A DNA stretch of 64,000 nucleotides from Crotalaria pallida (Eukaryota > Streptophyta > Magnoliopsida > Fabales > Fabaceae): contig CM075649.1 of the NCBI GenBank assembly GCA_037953625.1, forward strand, positions 98,151,290-98,215,289, read 5' to 3'. Positions 20,647 to 32,384 of this stretch are shown piece by piece. The translations under genes and the position numbers were made by a program. The notes beneath the pieces were generated by a model. That model saw only the letters and a list, made by a program, of their open reading frames with translations, did not search any database and was not told the origin of the DNA. Position 1 is the stretch's first letter. Each line of letters begins with the position of its first letter.

Positions 20647-21541
20647 TTTAGTGCAGAATATACTGAAATCTTACTTTTAACACACCATTTTCAATTCTAC
20701 CAATTTCCAGTCCAATCCAGGGATCAACAAGGTTCACATATCATATAATGGACATATTACAACACTCATTACATATCAAATAACAGATTTGATAGAGAAC
20801 CATTCATTAATGCATAAAATACACAATTTGGCAACTCAACACCTCAAATTGCAAAATAAGCATCACCCTCATAAAACAATGATCATTTAAGCTTGCATGC
20901 ATCATTATAAACTTGCTCCAAACAACCAGAGAGCAAAGCTTGGTCTCCAAACCAAAGTTTCTATTCAAACTAAGCCCTTAGAGCCTCTTGGTGGCTCTCT
21001 AATACAATGAATGGAATTTAAACTCTATCTAGTGTACAAAATTACTTCCCCTTACCTCTCAGACGTGAATCAATCAGAGAATTTCCAAAGAAGAGCTTTC
21101 CAACCCCAGAAACCACTTTAAGCTTCACATGCAGAGCAGTTTGAGTGCACCACCAAGATTGAATTGGTTCACACATGAAACAGAGATATAAATTGGGGAT
21201 TTTAGATTTTCTAGACTCTATGCAACATATACCAACTAGAGAAATCGAATTTGGGACTCAGAGACTCGTGAGCTTACCAGAAATCGAAATCGAAGTAAGC
21301 TCCAGACAACAGCTTGACCAAGAACAGCTCCACTTCCAAACCTTGCATCTTCCACTACACTCACTCAATCCTCACGATTTTGGTGTTTATACAAAGCTCG
21401 TGATGTGAGCTTTGTATTAGTGTATGGTGTGTAGCTCAAATCAACTCACAGAGGACGAATCAAGAGAAACAAGTTCAGAACCCTAACTTCTCAACCAACT
21501 TCGAATTTGACCAAGAGCTTCAACAAATCGGTGTTGATAGG
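20647..21541 (-). other. Leader part of gypsy A LTR, no gene
   Basis: Between the TATA box and the palindrome cluster the sequence has no supported coding frame. It corresponds to the start of the transcribed leader in element sense. Confidence 0.5.
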
Positions 21542-21551
21542 CTTATATAGA
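21542..21551 (-). promoter_or_regulatory. TATA box of gypsy A 3' LTR
   Basis: The minus strand reads CTATATAAGC. The corresponding site in the right (5', functionally relevant) LTR at 35219-35228 reads CTATTTAAGC, a mutated TATA box. Confidence 0.7.
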
Positions 21552-21970
21552 GTGGGAAGATGCTCATGCACATCGACACGAATGCCTTGAGGTGTTGGGG
21601 ATGGAGTATTCGTGGCAAGAAGAGGAAATCGTTGATGGTGACTCATCCAACGCACTAACTCGTGCAACTCTGACCAGAATACTCGAGTATTCAGAATAAT
21701 ACTCGAGTATTTTGCCCAGTTTTTGAAAAATAATTATTTTATTTACTTTCCCTCCAAAACCTTTCCTATATTTGTTTCTAGGTCCCAACCCAGGGACTAA
21801 TATGCAAAATACTCATTTCATGCATTATTATATTTATTAAGTTCATACACACACATTTACTAACTACATAAACACGTATTTTAATCAAGGATTAATATAG
21901 AAATCATTAATTATAATTAATTTATAATTAACATTTCCTTAATCGGGGATTAAAATTTTGGGGTGTTACA

Positions 21971-22012
21971 CTACTCCCCCACTTACAAGGAATTTCGTCC
22001 CCGAAATTCAAC
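21971..22012 (-). other. PPT and pre-PPT hairpin of gypsy A
   Basis: On the minus strand a hairpin GAATTTCG/CGAAATTC (21990-22009, 4-nt loop) is followed by the purine tract GTGGGGGAGTAG and then the LTR. This is the plus-strand priming site. Confidence 0.85.
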
Positions 22013-23575
22013 TCATGCAAACAAGTCAGGATAGACTTGACGCATCTTATCCTCTAATTCCCAAGATGCCTCTGCTACATCGCCACAAACCCAGACGATT
22101 TTGACCAGACTAATATCCTTTCCTCTAAGCTGCTTGATTCTTCGGTCTTCAATGCGAACATGCATGGCTTCAAAGGTTAGGTTCTCATGAATTTCTAGGT
22201 CATCAGGTTGGATTCTAAGGACAATGGTGGGGTCATGGATATATCTCTTCAGTTGAGACACATGGAATACATTGTGAAGGTTAGCTAGCGATGGGGGCAG
22301 GGCTAATTGATAGGCTACCGGGCCGACTCTTTTGAGGATTTGATAGGGACCAATAAACTTAGGTGATAGTTTCTGAGTTTTCAGGGCTCTACTAACACCT
22401 TTGGTTGGTACTATTCTAATGAACACATGGTCTCCTTCATCAAACTCTAAGGGTTTCCTTCTTCTATCAGCATAGCTTTTCTGCCTGCTCTGAGTCGTCT
22501 TCATCTTCTCTTGGATCATCTTGATCTGTTCCGTGGTCTCTTGCACAAAATTTGGTCCAACCAGAGAACTCTCCCCCACTTGAAACCAGCATAACGGCGT
22601 CTGACACTTTCTCCCATACATCGCTTCAAATGGTGCCATTCCAATGCTCGTGTGGTAACTGTTGTTGTAAGTAAATTCCACGAGCGGCAACATCTGCTCC
22701 CAATTCCCTTGTCCTTCCAAAACACAAGCTCTTAAAATATCTTCCAATGACTGAATAGTCCTTTCCGTTTGACCATCAGTCTGAGGGTGATATGCAGAAC
22801 TCAGCTTCAATCTTGAACCCAAGGCTTTATGCAGATCTTCCCAAAACTTCGATGTAAACCTCGGGTCGCGATCTGACACCATGCTTGACGGTACCCCATG
22901 CAGACGAACAACTTCCTTGATATACAACTGGGTGAGCTTCTCCAAAGAGTAGCGCTTGTTAACAGGAATAAAATGCGCTGCTTTGGTCAGACGATCCACA
23001 ACCACCCAGATTGCATCATGACCAGTAGTTGTCCTTGGCAATCCCGACACAAAATCCATCGAGATACTATCCCATTTCCATAGTGGAATCTCCAAGGGAA
23101 GTAATTCTCCTCCTGGCCTTTGGTGTTCCACTTTCACCTTTTGACACACCCAGCAACATGCCACATATTCAGCAACGTCCTTCTTCAAGCCAGGCCACCA
23201 AAATATCCTCTTCAGGTCCTGATACATTTTGGTAGCTCCCGGATGCATACTCATTTTGCTCTTATGTGCTTCATCCAGAATCATTCTTCTTACTTCCCGA
23301 TCATCGGGCACACAAATCCTTGCTCTAAAATGAAGGATTCCATCCTTCCCTTCTTGAAACTCCAACTCCTTGCCTTCTTTCATCAGCTTCTTCTTTTCCT
23401 TAAGTCTCTCATCCTCATGTTGCAATTCCCGAATCCTCTGCAAAAACTCATTAGCAATCTGCAGCATCCCCATTTTGATACTTGTCTGCTCCACTTGCAT
23501 CGTCAAATTCAAATCTCTAAATTCTTCTATCAGTGCAGCTTCCCTGACCATCATTGCACTGATATGCATTGCCTT
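22013..23575 (-). pseudogene. pol: Gypsy A pol, C-terminal part: integrase and chromodomain
   Basis: A 518-residue open segment on the minus strand. It starts after a TGA and lies in the same frame as the polymerase part. The N-terminal zinc-binding region has HKSKMSMHPG and CCWVCQKVK (HHCC type, about residues 97-148). The DDE core shows MDFVSGLP, VSDRDPRF and TDGQTERTIQSLED (about 170-275). A GPY/F-like region GPYQILKRVGPVAYQLALP follows. The last 50 residues form a chromodomain, with WELEDKMRQ near the end. Integrase inserts cDNA; the chromodomain is known in chromoviruses to guide targeting to heterochromatin. Apart from the upstream stop, this part looks intact. Confidence 0.93.
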
Positions 23576-25375
23576 TCAACTCAACGCATCAGCCACCACG
23601 TTTGCCTTCCCAGGATGGTAATGAAGTTCAAACTCATAATCCTTTAAGAACTCCATCCATCGGCGTTGCCTCATATTCAACTCCTTCTGGTCAAAGAGAT
23701 ACTTTAAACTCTTATGGTCACTAAACACCCAGAATGTAGTTCCATAGAGATAGTGCCTCCAAATTTTTAACGCAAAGACAACGGCTGCCAACTCTAGGTC
23801 ATGAGTTGGATAGTTCATTTCATGAACTTTTAACTGTCTCGAGGCGTAAGCAACTACCTTTCCATCTTGCATCAAAACGCTCCCAAGACCTTGTTTCGAT
23901 GCGTCACAATACACCTCAAAACTCTTCTTTGTATCAGGCAGAACCAACACAGGGGAGGATGTCAGCCTTTCTTTCAACTCCTGGAAATTCCTTTCACACT
24001 TCTCCTCCCATATGAAAGGTTGATCTTTCCGAGTTAACTTTGTTAGAGGTAGTGCGATCTTTGAGAAACCTTCGATAAACCTTCTATAGTAACCAGCCAA
24101 TCCAAGAAAACTTCTTACCTCCATGACCGACTTCGGCTGTTCCCATTGCAACACTGAACTTACTTTATCCGGGTCAACCGCTATTCCCTTGCTTGAAATC
24201 ACATGCCCCAAAAACTTAACCTCCTCCAGCCAGAACTCACACTTTGTAAGTTTGGCGTACAACTGCTTCTCCTTCAGAATACTCAACACTATCCTCAAGT
24301 GTTCAGCATGCTCCTCCGGGCTCTTAGAGTAGATAAGGATATCATCAATGAACACAACCACGAATGAATCTAAATAAGGTCTGAAGATTCGATTCATGTA
24401 GTCCATGAAAATAGCTGGTGCATTAGTCAATCCGAACGGCATCACAACATACTCATAATGTCCGTATCTAGATCGAAATGCAGTCTTAGAGATATCCTCT
24501 TCTCTAATCCTGATCTGATGGTACCCTGACCTCAAATCAATCTTGGAGAATACTGAAGCTCCACGAACTTGATCCATAAGATCATCTATCCTTGGCAACG
24601 GATACTTGTTCTTGATGGTGACCTTATTCAGCTGCCGGTAGTCGATGCACATCCTCATGCTTCCATCTTTCTTTTTGACAAACAAAACTGGAGCACCCCA
24701 AGGTGACACACTTGGTCGGATCATCTGTTTCTGCAACAACTCCTCAATCTGCTTCTTCATTTCAGCCATTTCCGGTGGTGCCATTCTATAAGGAGCGATA
24801 GAAATGGGACCAGCTCCCGGAACTAGGTCGATGCCAAATTCAATCTCTCTTCTTGGTGGCAAACCAGGGATCTCATCAGCAAATACCTCCGGGAAGTCTC
24901 TAACAACAGGAATTTCTTCCAACCTTGGACCATTCTCCTCTAATTCAGTGTTGAACAGACACATGTAGCCGGAGGGTTTTGGGTTTCCATAGATCACTAT
25001 CTTCTTATCACAATCGATGATCACTTGGTTTTGACTCAACCAGTCCATCCCCAAGATCACGTCCAATTGCGATAAAGGTAAACAGATTAGATCTACCTTA
25101 GAGGTTTGTCCTAACACTTCTATGTCACAGTTAAGACATGCTCTAGAAACAACTATAGGAGCATTAGTAGGGGTTTCTACTTTCAAAGCATAAGGTAATT
25201 CAGACACCGGTAAACTTAACCGATCTACACATTCATATGAAACAAATGAATGTGTCGCACCCGAATCAAACAAGACATGACAGAACTGACCATTAAGCAA
25301 GTATTTACCTTGCACCAGATCAGAGGATCGGTTCGCTTCCACACCGCTAAGCGTGAAAACCCTTCCTTGAGCCAT
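23576..25375 (-). pseudogene. pol: Gypsy A pol, N-terminal part: protease, reverse transcriptase, RNase H
   Basis: A segment of 599 codons ends at TGA 23578-23576, which replaces CGA in the ADALSR motif at the RNase H end. Protease: FDSGATHSF with the DSG active site at residues 37-39. Reverse transcriptase: FSKIDLRSGYHQIR and VVFIDDILIYSKS with its catalytic Asp pair. RNase H: EVYCDASKQGLGSVL and HDLELAAVVFALKIW, ending at NVVADALS. The upstream frame continues into gag without a stop at MAQGRVF, so gag and pol form one frame, as in Tekay/Del elements. Confidence 0.93.
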
Positions 25376-25703
25376 AGGTCTATCAGCAGCTCCTCTTGAG
25401 TTAGCCTTGACCGGTTCCTTGCAGTCTCTTGCAACGTGTCCCGGCTTCCCACAGTTGAAACAGCCACTTGTTCCCCAACAAACACGGCCATAATGATTGC
25501 GCTTGCACTTGTCGCAGAATGGAGCCTCGCTTCGAAAATTTCTTCCATCCGAACCACCAGCCTTTCCCTTGCCTTTTCCCCGATGATCATACAGACCTTT
25601 ACCTCAGTTGTTGAGACCTTTTCGTCTCCGAGGTCCATAACTCTGACTATCCTTCTTTTCCGAGACTTGCAATTCTTCAGCTTTCTTGTCATCTTCATAC
25701 ATT
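25376..25703 (-). pseudogene. gag: Gypsy A gag, C-terminal part with zinc knuckles
   Basis: This is in frame with the protease. It has a CDKCKRNHYGRVC segment and a CCHC knuckle CFNCGKPGHVARDC, preceded by a basic Gly/Lys/Arg-rich linker. A TGA at 25606-25604 interrupts the linker where CGA is expected (CpG to TpG). The part ends at the CTACA target duplication (25704-25708) of the nested copia; the N-terminal part continues at 31461. Confidence 0.88.
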
Positions 25704-25708
25704 CTACA

Positions 25709-27328
25709 TGTAAGATCCATGAAGAATGTTTTGATAAATGCCAAAAGGTTTTGAACAAGCTTCAATCGTGTTGATCAAGTTCAAGCTCAACAAGCAACAA
25801 CAAACATCAAGTGATGAAGAGAGAGCAAGCTCATGAAGACTTAGTTTGGTAGTTTATGCTTTATGTTTTATCTTTTGCCTCACAAGTCTTTTAGTTTATG
25901 AGTTTGGGTAGAGTTTCTTAGAGGGTAGTGAATCTCTTTTGATTGCATGATTATATCATATTTTGAGTATTCACTTTGCCTAAAATTAATAGGTGGCTTA
26001 AAGGTTTGAAAGAAAAGGTTTAGTTTTTGAGAAAACAAGTTTTAAGTGATTTTTTAGTCAAGGTAATCAATTACCCTATTGAAGTAATCGATTACTTCCC
26101 CTTTTACTCGAGTAGAATTTTCATTGCTTGCGTAAATACTCGATTAAGACACTGGTTACTCGAGTAAGGACTTGGCTACTCGAGTAACACGAGCTGTTAC
26201 TGGTTTTTAAATGAGTTTTTCACTTCTCAAAAGCACTTCTAACCATTTCTAACTTTTGGGTAATCTATATAAACCTATTCCTAACCTTTGTGATAATAAT
26301 ACATCATTTTGATAATCAATTTTACAAAGAATCAAGCCACTTTATTCTCTCTCACTTTCTCAAGATCAAAGCTTTCATTTTTACATTCTTTGATCAATAA
26401 CCTTGAATCTCTCATGTTGATATTTTCATAGCTTTTGAAAGAGATTCATAGGATTGTTATTTTGTTTTCATTTGAGTTGTAATCATTGCAAAGAAGGCAA
26501 ATACTCTACAACAAAGGAAGTCTTGAAGAAGTTATTCATCAAGCAAAGTTATTTGGAAGCCTTGGTGTGGCATATCATCAAGCACTTGGAAGTCTTGTAG
26601 TGAAGCAAGCAAGTGGAAGTCTTTGAAGAATCTCAAAGCATTGGAAGTCTTGTTGTGGGGAATCGGCAAGCAAAAGAGAAGAGGTTAGATTAGATATCAG
26701 TAGGGTTACAAGGAAAGGGTGTGTTATCTCTTGTAGGCTAGCAAGAAGGGAGTCTTGTGAGGCATTTACTTGTAATTTGAGAAACTCTAATTCCTCATAG
26801 TGAAGAATCTCTCTTGGTTGAAGAGGGGACTGGAGTAGCTTTCAAGTGGATGAAAGTGAACCAGGATAAATCACTGTGTCGTATCTCTAAACTCTCTTCT
26901 CTTTACAATTCTTGTTATTAATTGTGTTCTTGGTTGAAAACCTAGAAAAAGTGATTTTTCATAATTGATTGAATTGAATCTTAATTGTGCAAAATTGATT
27001 TGGGGAAAATCATTTTCATAACCTAGGTAATCATTAAGAATATTGGTGTTAATCATTTCCGCTTTATCTCTGATCATATGTGTTAATTGATTGATTTTCG
27101 TATTTGATTGAAAAGTGATTAATCCATTAACAGAGGCATTAATCGATTAGTTCATGTCATTAATCGATTAAGGCTAAAGAATTTTTGTGAAAATTATTTC
27201 TTTTAATCGTTTTGATTTGTTTCTTGCGAAAATCTTTCAAGGTTTCTTAAACACCTATTCAACCCCCCCTTCTAGGTGTTCTCCTAGTGTTTCCTAGTTA
27301 TTTCACCCACCGATTGTAGGTTCCAACA
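25709..27328 (+). repeat. 5' LTR of gag-only copia
   Basis: TGTAAGATCC to GTTCCAACA, 1620 bp. The palindromes TAATCGATTA and TACTCGAGTA cluster at 26060-26190, upstream of the TATA box TATATAAA (26266-26273). Two more TTAATCGATTA copies lie near the 3' end (27130-27172). Confidence 0.93.
26060..26273 (+). promoter_or_regulatory. Palindrome cluster and TATA box of copia LTR
   Basis: Motifs in order: a mutated TAATCAATTA (the other LTR keeps TAATCGATTA), TAATCGATTA, TACTCGAGTA, ACTCGATTA, TTACTCGAGTAA and CTACTCGAGTAA, then TATATAAA. The other LTR repeats the set at 30187-30400. Confidence 0.7.
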
Positions 27329-27330
27329 AT

Positions 27331-27342
27331 TGGTATCAGAGC
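27331..27342 (+). other. Primer binding site (tRNA-iMet) of gag-only copia
   Basis: TGGTATCAGAGC starts two bases after the 5' LTR. Confidence 0.93.
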
Positions 27343-27398
27343 TCGGTCGAAAGACACGAGCATAGAGCTTTTTCGTTAAGATCCTTGAGGAAACTACA

Positions 27399-29186
27399 AT
27401 GGGATTCATACCCTTTGGTGGTGAAGGTGCTTCAATAAATCGCCCTCCTATGTTTGGTGGAGAGGGTTATGGTTATTGGAAAATTAGGATGAGAATCTTT
27501 ATAGAAGCTATAGATGTGAACATTTGGGAAGCCATTGAAAATGGTCCTCATATTCCCTCAAAAGATGTAGAAGGTCTGCTTACACTTACTCCCAAAGATA
27601 AGTGGACCGATGATGATAAAAGGAAAATTCAATATGATTTAAAAGCTAAAAATATCATCACCTCCGCTCTATCTTATGATGAGTTCTTTAGAGTCTCCCA
27701 ATGTCGTAATGCCAAAGAGATGTGGGACATCTTGCAAGTCACACATGAAGGCACTAGTGAAGTTAGGCGTGCTAGATTAAATTCTTTGATGCATGGATAT
27801 GAATTGTTTCGTATGTTGCCTAATGAATCTATATGTTTTATGCAAAAGCGTTTTACTCATATTGTTAATCATCTCATTGCTCTTGGTAAAACTTTCTTGA
27901 ATTGTGAACTTGTTAACAAAGTTTTAAGATGTCTAAGTAGGGAATGGCAACCCAAGGTTACCGCAATTGTTGAATCAAAGGACTTGGACACCATGGACTT
28001 AGCAACACTTTTCGGAAAGCTACAAGAACATGAAATGGAGCTTGGATGTTTGCAAATGCATGAAAAGTCGGACAAGAACAAAGAAAGAAAAGGAATCGCT
28101 CTTAAAGCTCAAAGATCATATCAAAAGGAAGAGAGTTTCGATAATGATGATAATGAAGATTCTGATTCGGACATTGATGAAGAGGAGATGAAGCTTCTAC
28201 TAAGAAAGTTCAATAAGATTCTAAGGAGAAAAGGAAGGTTGAACAAGAACAAAAGTAAAGAGAAGGATCCCCCACACTACAAGACCAAGACTTCAAAAGA
28301 AGGTATAGTTTGCCATGAATGTGGAAAGCCCGGTCATCTCAAGTACTCATTCTCTAAGTATCTCAAGAAGAAGGAGAAAGAAAAGAAAAATTCCAAAGCT
28401 AAAAGAGCATACATAGTTTGGAATAGTGATGATGAAGATGACAAGAAAAGCACATGAAATAGTTCTTCGGATGATGAAGAATCCGCTTGTCTCAACTTGA
28501 TATCTCTAGTAGATGAAGAGGAAAGTTCAAATGATGATTCAAGTGAACAAAGCGACGAAAGCGATGTAAGTCTTACTAAATCCGAAATTTCTTCCAAATA
28601 TGAAATGTTATATAATGCTTATGAAGAAATGCATGAACAATTTAAGAAACTAGCTTTGAAAAACATTGAAAGGAAGAAGCTCATTTTGAAACATCAACAA
28701 GAGATTTTAGAACTTCAAAAACAAGTTGATGAGCTTAATCTTGAAAATGAAACTCTTGATCTTATATATGCTAGTTCTTCTTGTGATTGTTCTAGTAGAT
28801 TGAATATTGTGGTTGATTGTGAGAATTGCAAATTGCTTAAGGATGAAAATGTTATTTTGAAAAATAAGCTTGCAAGTTTCACAAGTGGTGATATTAGATT
28901 GCGCACATTGTTAAATTTTCAAAGAGAAAATTCAAACAAGTTTGGTTTGGGTTATACTAATGCTAAGAGTAAATCTCATAGAAATGTTGTTGATTTTTCT
29001 AAAGTTGATTATTCAAATGCACCAACATGTTTCTATTGTGGTACTCATGGACATACTTCAAATGTGTGTTATATTAAAGTGCATGGTATACCTAAAGGAG
29101 ATTTTGTTTGGAGGAAAAAGGGTGAAAGTCCCTACACTAACAAAAATGGATCCAAAACCATTTGGATACCAAAAAGCAAAGCATGA
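27399..29186 (+). pseudogene. gag: Gag of SIRE-like copia, one stop
   Basis: A frame of about 595 codons starts at the ATG at 27399. It is broken only by a TGA at 28455-28457 (TGG in the probable ancestor) and stays open in frame afterwards. N-terminal NRPPMFGGEGYGYWKIRM and the following LTR-copia gag region (UBN2-like, about residues 10-210) match copia Gag. The first zinc knuckle, CHECGKPGHLKYSF, lacks its last Cys. The second knuckle near the end, CFYCGTHGHTSNVC, is complete. Between them lies a Ser/Asp/Glu-rich region and a coiled-coil-like stretch (KKLILKHQQEILELQKQVDE). It ends WIPKSKA. Structural particle protein; this copy is probably defective. Confidence 0.88.
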
Positions 29187-29822
29187 TTATTTTTGTAGGT
29201 ATGATTGAAGAGCAAAAGGACTTTCATATGTTATTCATTCATTTGCTTCTTCAATTGGTATTAAGGAGAAAATCCTACAAATTGGTAACATTCGATATTA
29301 TACAATTGGTATCTTCAATTTGATATTGTTATATATTGCTCATAGTTCTCTCAATTGGTATTATTTCTTATAATGTGATATTGTTTATACTATTGAGAAA
29401 ATACCAAGTGATATCAAATTCTTACAATTGTTTTACAATTGGTATCATGCTATTGGTATACAATTTGTTATAATTGATATCATTGAGTAATCATTAGATG
29501 ATTATCATGCTTTAGTTGTTATATCTCATTAATCTCTCTATTTTGGCTTAGATCTTATATTTCAATTGGTATATATTTCTTTTTGATAATGCCAAAGGGG
29601 GAGAAATAGTATGTTTTGACTATTTTGTGGAGAAATGGTATATTTGTTTGGAGAAAGGTTTGTTTTGTTGTTTTTATGTAGGTTGAGAAAAGTTGTTGGA
29701 GATAGGGGGAGAATCAAGCTTTTATCTCAATTAGATTTCAAATGTCAAAAGCATTTATTGAGGGGGAGCAAGAGTCTCACCAAGTGATCAAATGGTTCAA
29801 GCATCAACAACTTCATACTTTC
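29187..29822 (+). other. Non-coding remainder of gag-only copia
   Basis: Where pol should be there is only AT-rich sequence with loose repeats of CAATTGGTAT, then GGGGGAG-rich phrases (29592, 29704, 29761) before the real PPT. Confidence 0.7.
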
Positions 29823-29835
29823 AAAAGGGGGAGAT

Positions 29836-31455
29836 TGTAAGATCCATGAAGAATGTTTTGATAAATGCCAAAAGGTTTTGAACAAGCTTCAATCGTGTTG
29901 ATCAAGTTCAAGCTCAACAAGCAACAACAAACATCAAGTGATGAAGAGAGAGCAAGCTCATGAAGACTTAGTTTGGTAGTTTATGCTTTATGTTTTATCT
30001 TTTGCCTCACAAGTCTTTTAGTTTATGAGTTTGGGTAGAGTTTCTTAGAGGGTAGTGAATCTCTTTTGATTGCATGATTATATCATATTTTGAGTATTCA
30101 CTTTGCCTAAAATCAATAGGTGGCTTAAAGGTTTGAAAGAAAAGGTTTAGTTTTTGAGAAAACAAGTTTTAAGTGATTTTTTAGTCAAGGTAATCGATTA
30201 CCCTATTGAAGTAATCGATTACTTCCCCTTTTACTCGAGTAGAATTTTCATTGCTTGCGTAAATACTCGATTAAGACACTGGTTACTCGAGTAAGGACTT
30301 GGCTACTCGAGTAACACGAGCTGTTACTGGTTTTTAAATGAGTTTTTCACTTCTCAAAAGCACTTCTAACCATTTCTAACTTTTGGGTATTCTATATAAA
30401 CCTATTCCTAACCTTTGTGATAATAATACATCATTTTGATAATCAATTTTACAAAGAATCAAGCCACTCTATTCTCTCTCACTTTCTCAAGATCAAAGCT
30501 TTCATTTTTACATTCTTTGATCAAGAACCTTGAATCTCTCATGTTGATATTTTCATAGCTTTTGAAAGAGATTCATAGGATTGTTATTTTATTTTCATTT
30601 GAGTTGTAATCATTGCAAAGAAGGCAAATACTCTACAACAAAGGAATTTTTGAAGAAGTTATTCATCAAGCAAAGTTATTTGGAAGCCTTGGTGTGGCAT
30701 ATCATCAAGCACTTGGAAGTCTTGTAGTGAAGCAAGCAAGTGGAAGTCTTTGAAGAATCTCAAAGCATTGGAAGTCTTGTTGTGGGGAATCGGCAAGCAA
30801 AAGAGAAGAGGTTAGATTAGATATCAATAGGGTTACAAGGCAAGGGTGTGGTATCTCTTGTAGGCTAGCAAGAAGGGAGTCTTGTGAGGCATTTACTTGT
30901 AATTTGAGAAACTCTAATTCCTCATAGTGAAGAATCTCTCTTGGTTGAAGAGGGGACTGGAGTAGCTTTCAAGTGGATGAAAGTGAACCAGGATAAATCA
31001 CTGTGTCGTATCTCTAAACTCTCTACTCTTTACAATTCTTGTTATTAATTGTGTTCTTGGTTGAAAACCTAGAAAAAGTGATTTTTCATAATTGATTGAA
31101 TTGAATCTTAATTGTGCAAAATTGATTTGGGGAAAATCATTTTCATAACCTAGGTAATCAATAAGAATATTGGTGTTAATCATTTCCGCTTTATCTCTGA
31201 TCATATGTGTTAATTGATTGATTTTCGTATTTGATTGAAAAGTGATTAATCCATTAACAGAGGCATTAATCGATTAGTTCATGTCATTAATCGATTAAGG
31301 CTAAAGAATTTTTGTGAAAATTATTTCTTTTAATCGTTTTGATTTGTTTCTTGCGAAAATCTTTCAAGGTTTCTTAAACACCTATTCAACCCCCCCTTCT
31401 AGGTGTTCTCCTAGTGTTTCCTAGTTATTTCACCCACCGATTGTAGGTTCCAACA
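29836..31455 (+). repeat. 3' LTR of gag-only copia
   Basis: 1620 bp, nearly identical to 25709-27328, and followed by CTACA and the gypsy A gag sequence. Confidence 0.93.
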
Positions 31456-31460
31456 CTACA

Positions 31461-32099
31461 CATGTCCACCAGAGCAGGAAAACTTTGAATTTGCTGATAG
31501 CTGAAAATCGACTTCAACTTGGGCCTCAAGCCTCCTTCAAACTTGATGCATTTGCTCCTTTCATCAGGGTTGTTCTGATAGTATGGAGAGTACTTCATCA
31601 ATTCCTCGAACTTAGCCGCGTACTCACCCACACTCATACTCCCTTGCTTCAGTTGTAAAAACTCCACCTCCTTCTTTCTCCTCAAATTTTCAGGGAAGTA
31701 TTTATGGAGAAACTTCTCCGTGAATACACCCCAATTTACATCCCTTCCTTCATACTGTAGAAGTTGAACCGTGTGATTCCACCAATTCTCAGCTTCATCT
31801 TCTAACATGTAGACCGCATAGGCCACTTTTTGAGCTTCCGTACAGTCCAGAGTTCTCAGAATCTTATCCATAGTGTGAATCCACTTGTTGGCCTCCTCAG
31901 GTCTAAATCCTCCTTCAAACTTGGGTGGATTACAATTTCTAAAATCAGCCAAACTCTTTGCCTCAATGTTACCCACATTGCACTGATGAGGCGGGTTAAC
32001 CAGTTGAGGTGGTTGTTGAGATTGTCGTTGCATGGCCTCCAACACCATGGTTATCCTTTCTAACATCGCATTGGTGTGATTTTGGTTTCTAGTTGCCAT
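31461..32099 (-). pseudogene. gag: Gypsy A gag, N-terminal part
   Basis: This starts at the ATG at 32099, 274 bp after the primer site. It encodes the Retrotrans_gag domain: CNPPKFEGGFRPEEANKW, ENWWNHTV, KYFPENLRRKKEVEFLQLK and MSVGEYAAKFEEL. It ends where the copia TSD begins, after which the C-terminal gag part continues at 25703 in the same frame. No stop is present in this piece. Confidence 0.9.
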
Positions 32100-32372
32100 A
32101 ATAGACCTGCGCTATATGCTCATGGTCACATATGTTGAACTAAGAAAACATTCCTCACACCACCTATACTAAAACTATAGTTTATACTTTTAAATCCACA
32201 ATTAATTGTGTCTTGTGCTCGAAAGAGGCAAGACACAAACAAGTCAATTGTATCTAAAGCTCAACAAACAATATACTAACATTCAAAGTAATGAACATGC
32301 CCTGGAGATACCTGCTTGATGTTGATGGCTACCTTCCTGCAACTACATTCACTACTACAGGGTCTGACTTTT

Positions 32373-32384
32373 GCTCTGATACCA
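32373..32384 (-). other. Primer binding site (tRNA-iMet) of gypsy A
   Basis: The minus strand reads TGGTATCAGAGC, 5 nt inside the 5' (right) LTR. Confidence 0.93.

Larger units (their letters stand above)
18416..21970 (-). repeat. 3' LTR of gypsy A (full version)
   Basis: It runs from TGTGACACCC to GGTGTTACA on the plus strand, 3555 bp. In element sense it holds a pair of ACTCGAGT palindromes, a TATA box, a large ACTCGAGT cluster, a hairpin array and a conserved ORF. Relative to the other LTR it has about 345 extra bp at 19836-20180. It lacks a 30-bp segment present at about 32562-32591. Confidence 0.93.
25709..31455 (+). mobile_element. Gag-only SIRE-like copia element nested in gypsy A gag
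   Basis: A complete LTR element, 5747 bp, with LTRs of 1620 bp each. The iMet primer site is at 27331-27342 and the polypurine tract AAAAGGGGGAGAT at 29823-29835. The CTACA duplication is at 25704-25708 and 31456-31460. The internal 2.5 kb holds gag only; no protease, integrase or reverse transcriptase is visible. LTRs differ at about 13 sites by my count. Gag resembles that of copia C (50997-52713), a possible autonomous helper type, though the LTRs differ. Confidence 0.92.

Noticed and set aside
23120..23647. Plus-strand ORF of 175 codons antisense to gypsy A pol
   Set aside because: It is the reverse shadow of a conserved integrase/RNase H frame with no motif of its own.
25225..25758. 177-codon minus-strand ORF overlapping gypsy A gag/pol
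   Set aside because: Another frame over the zinc-knuckle region; the gag frame carries the conserved residues.
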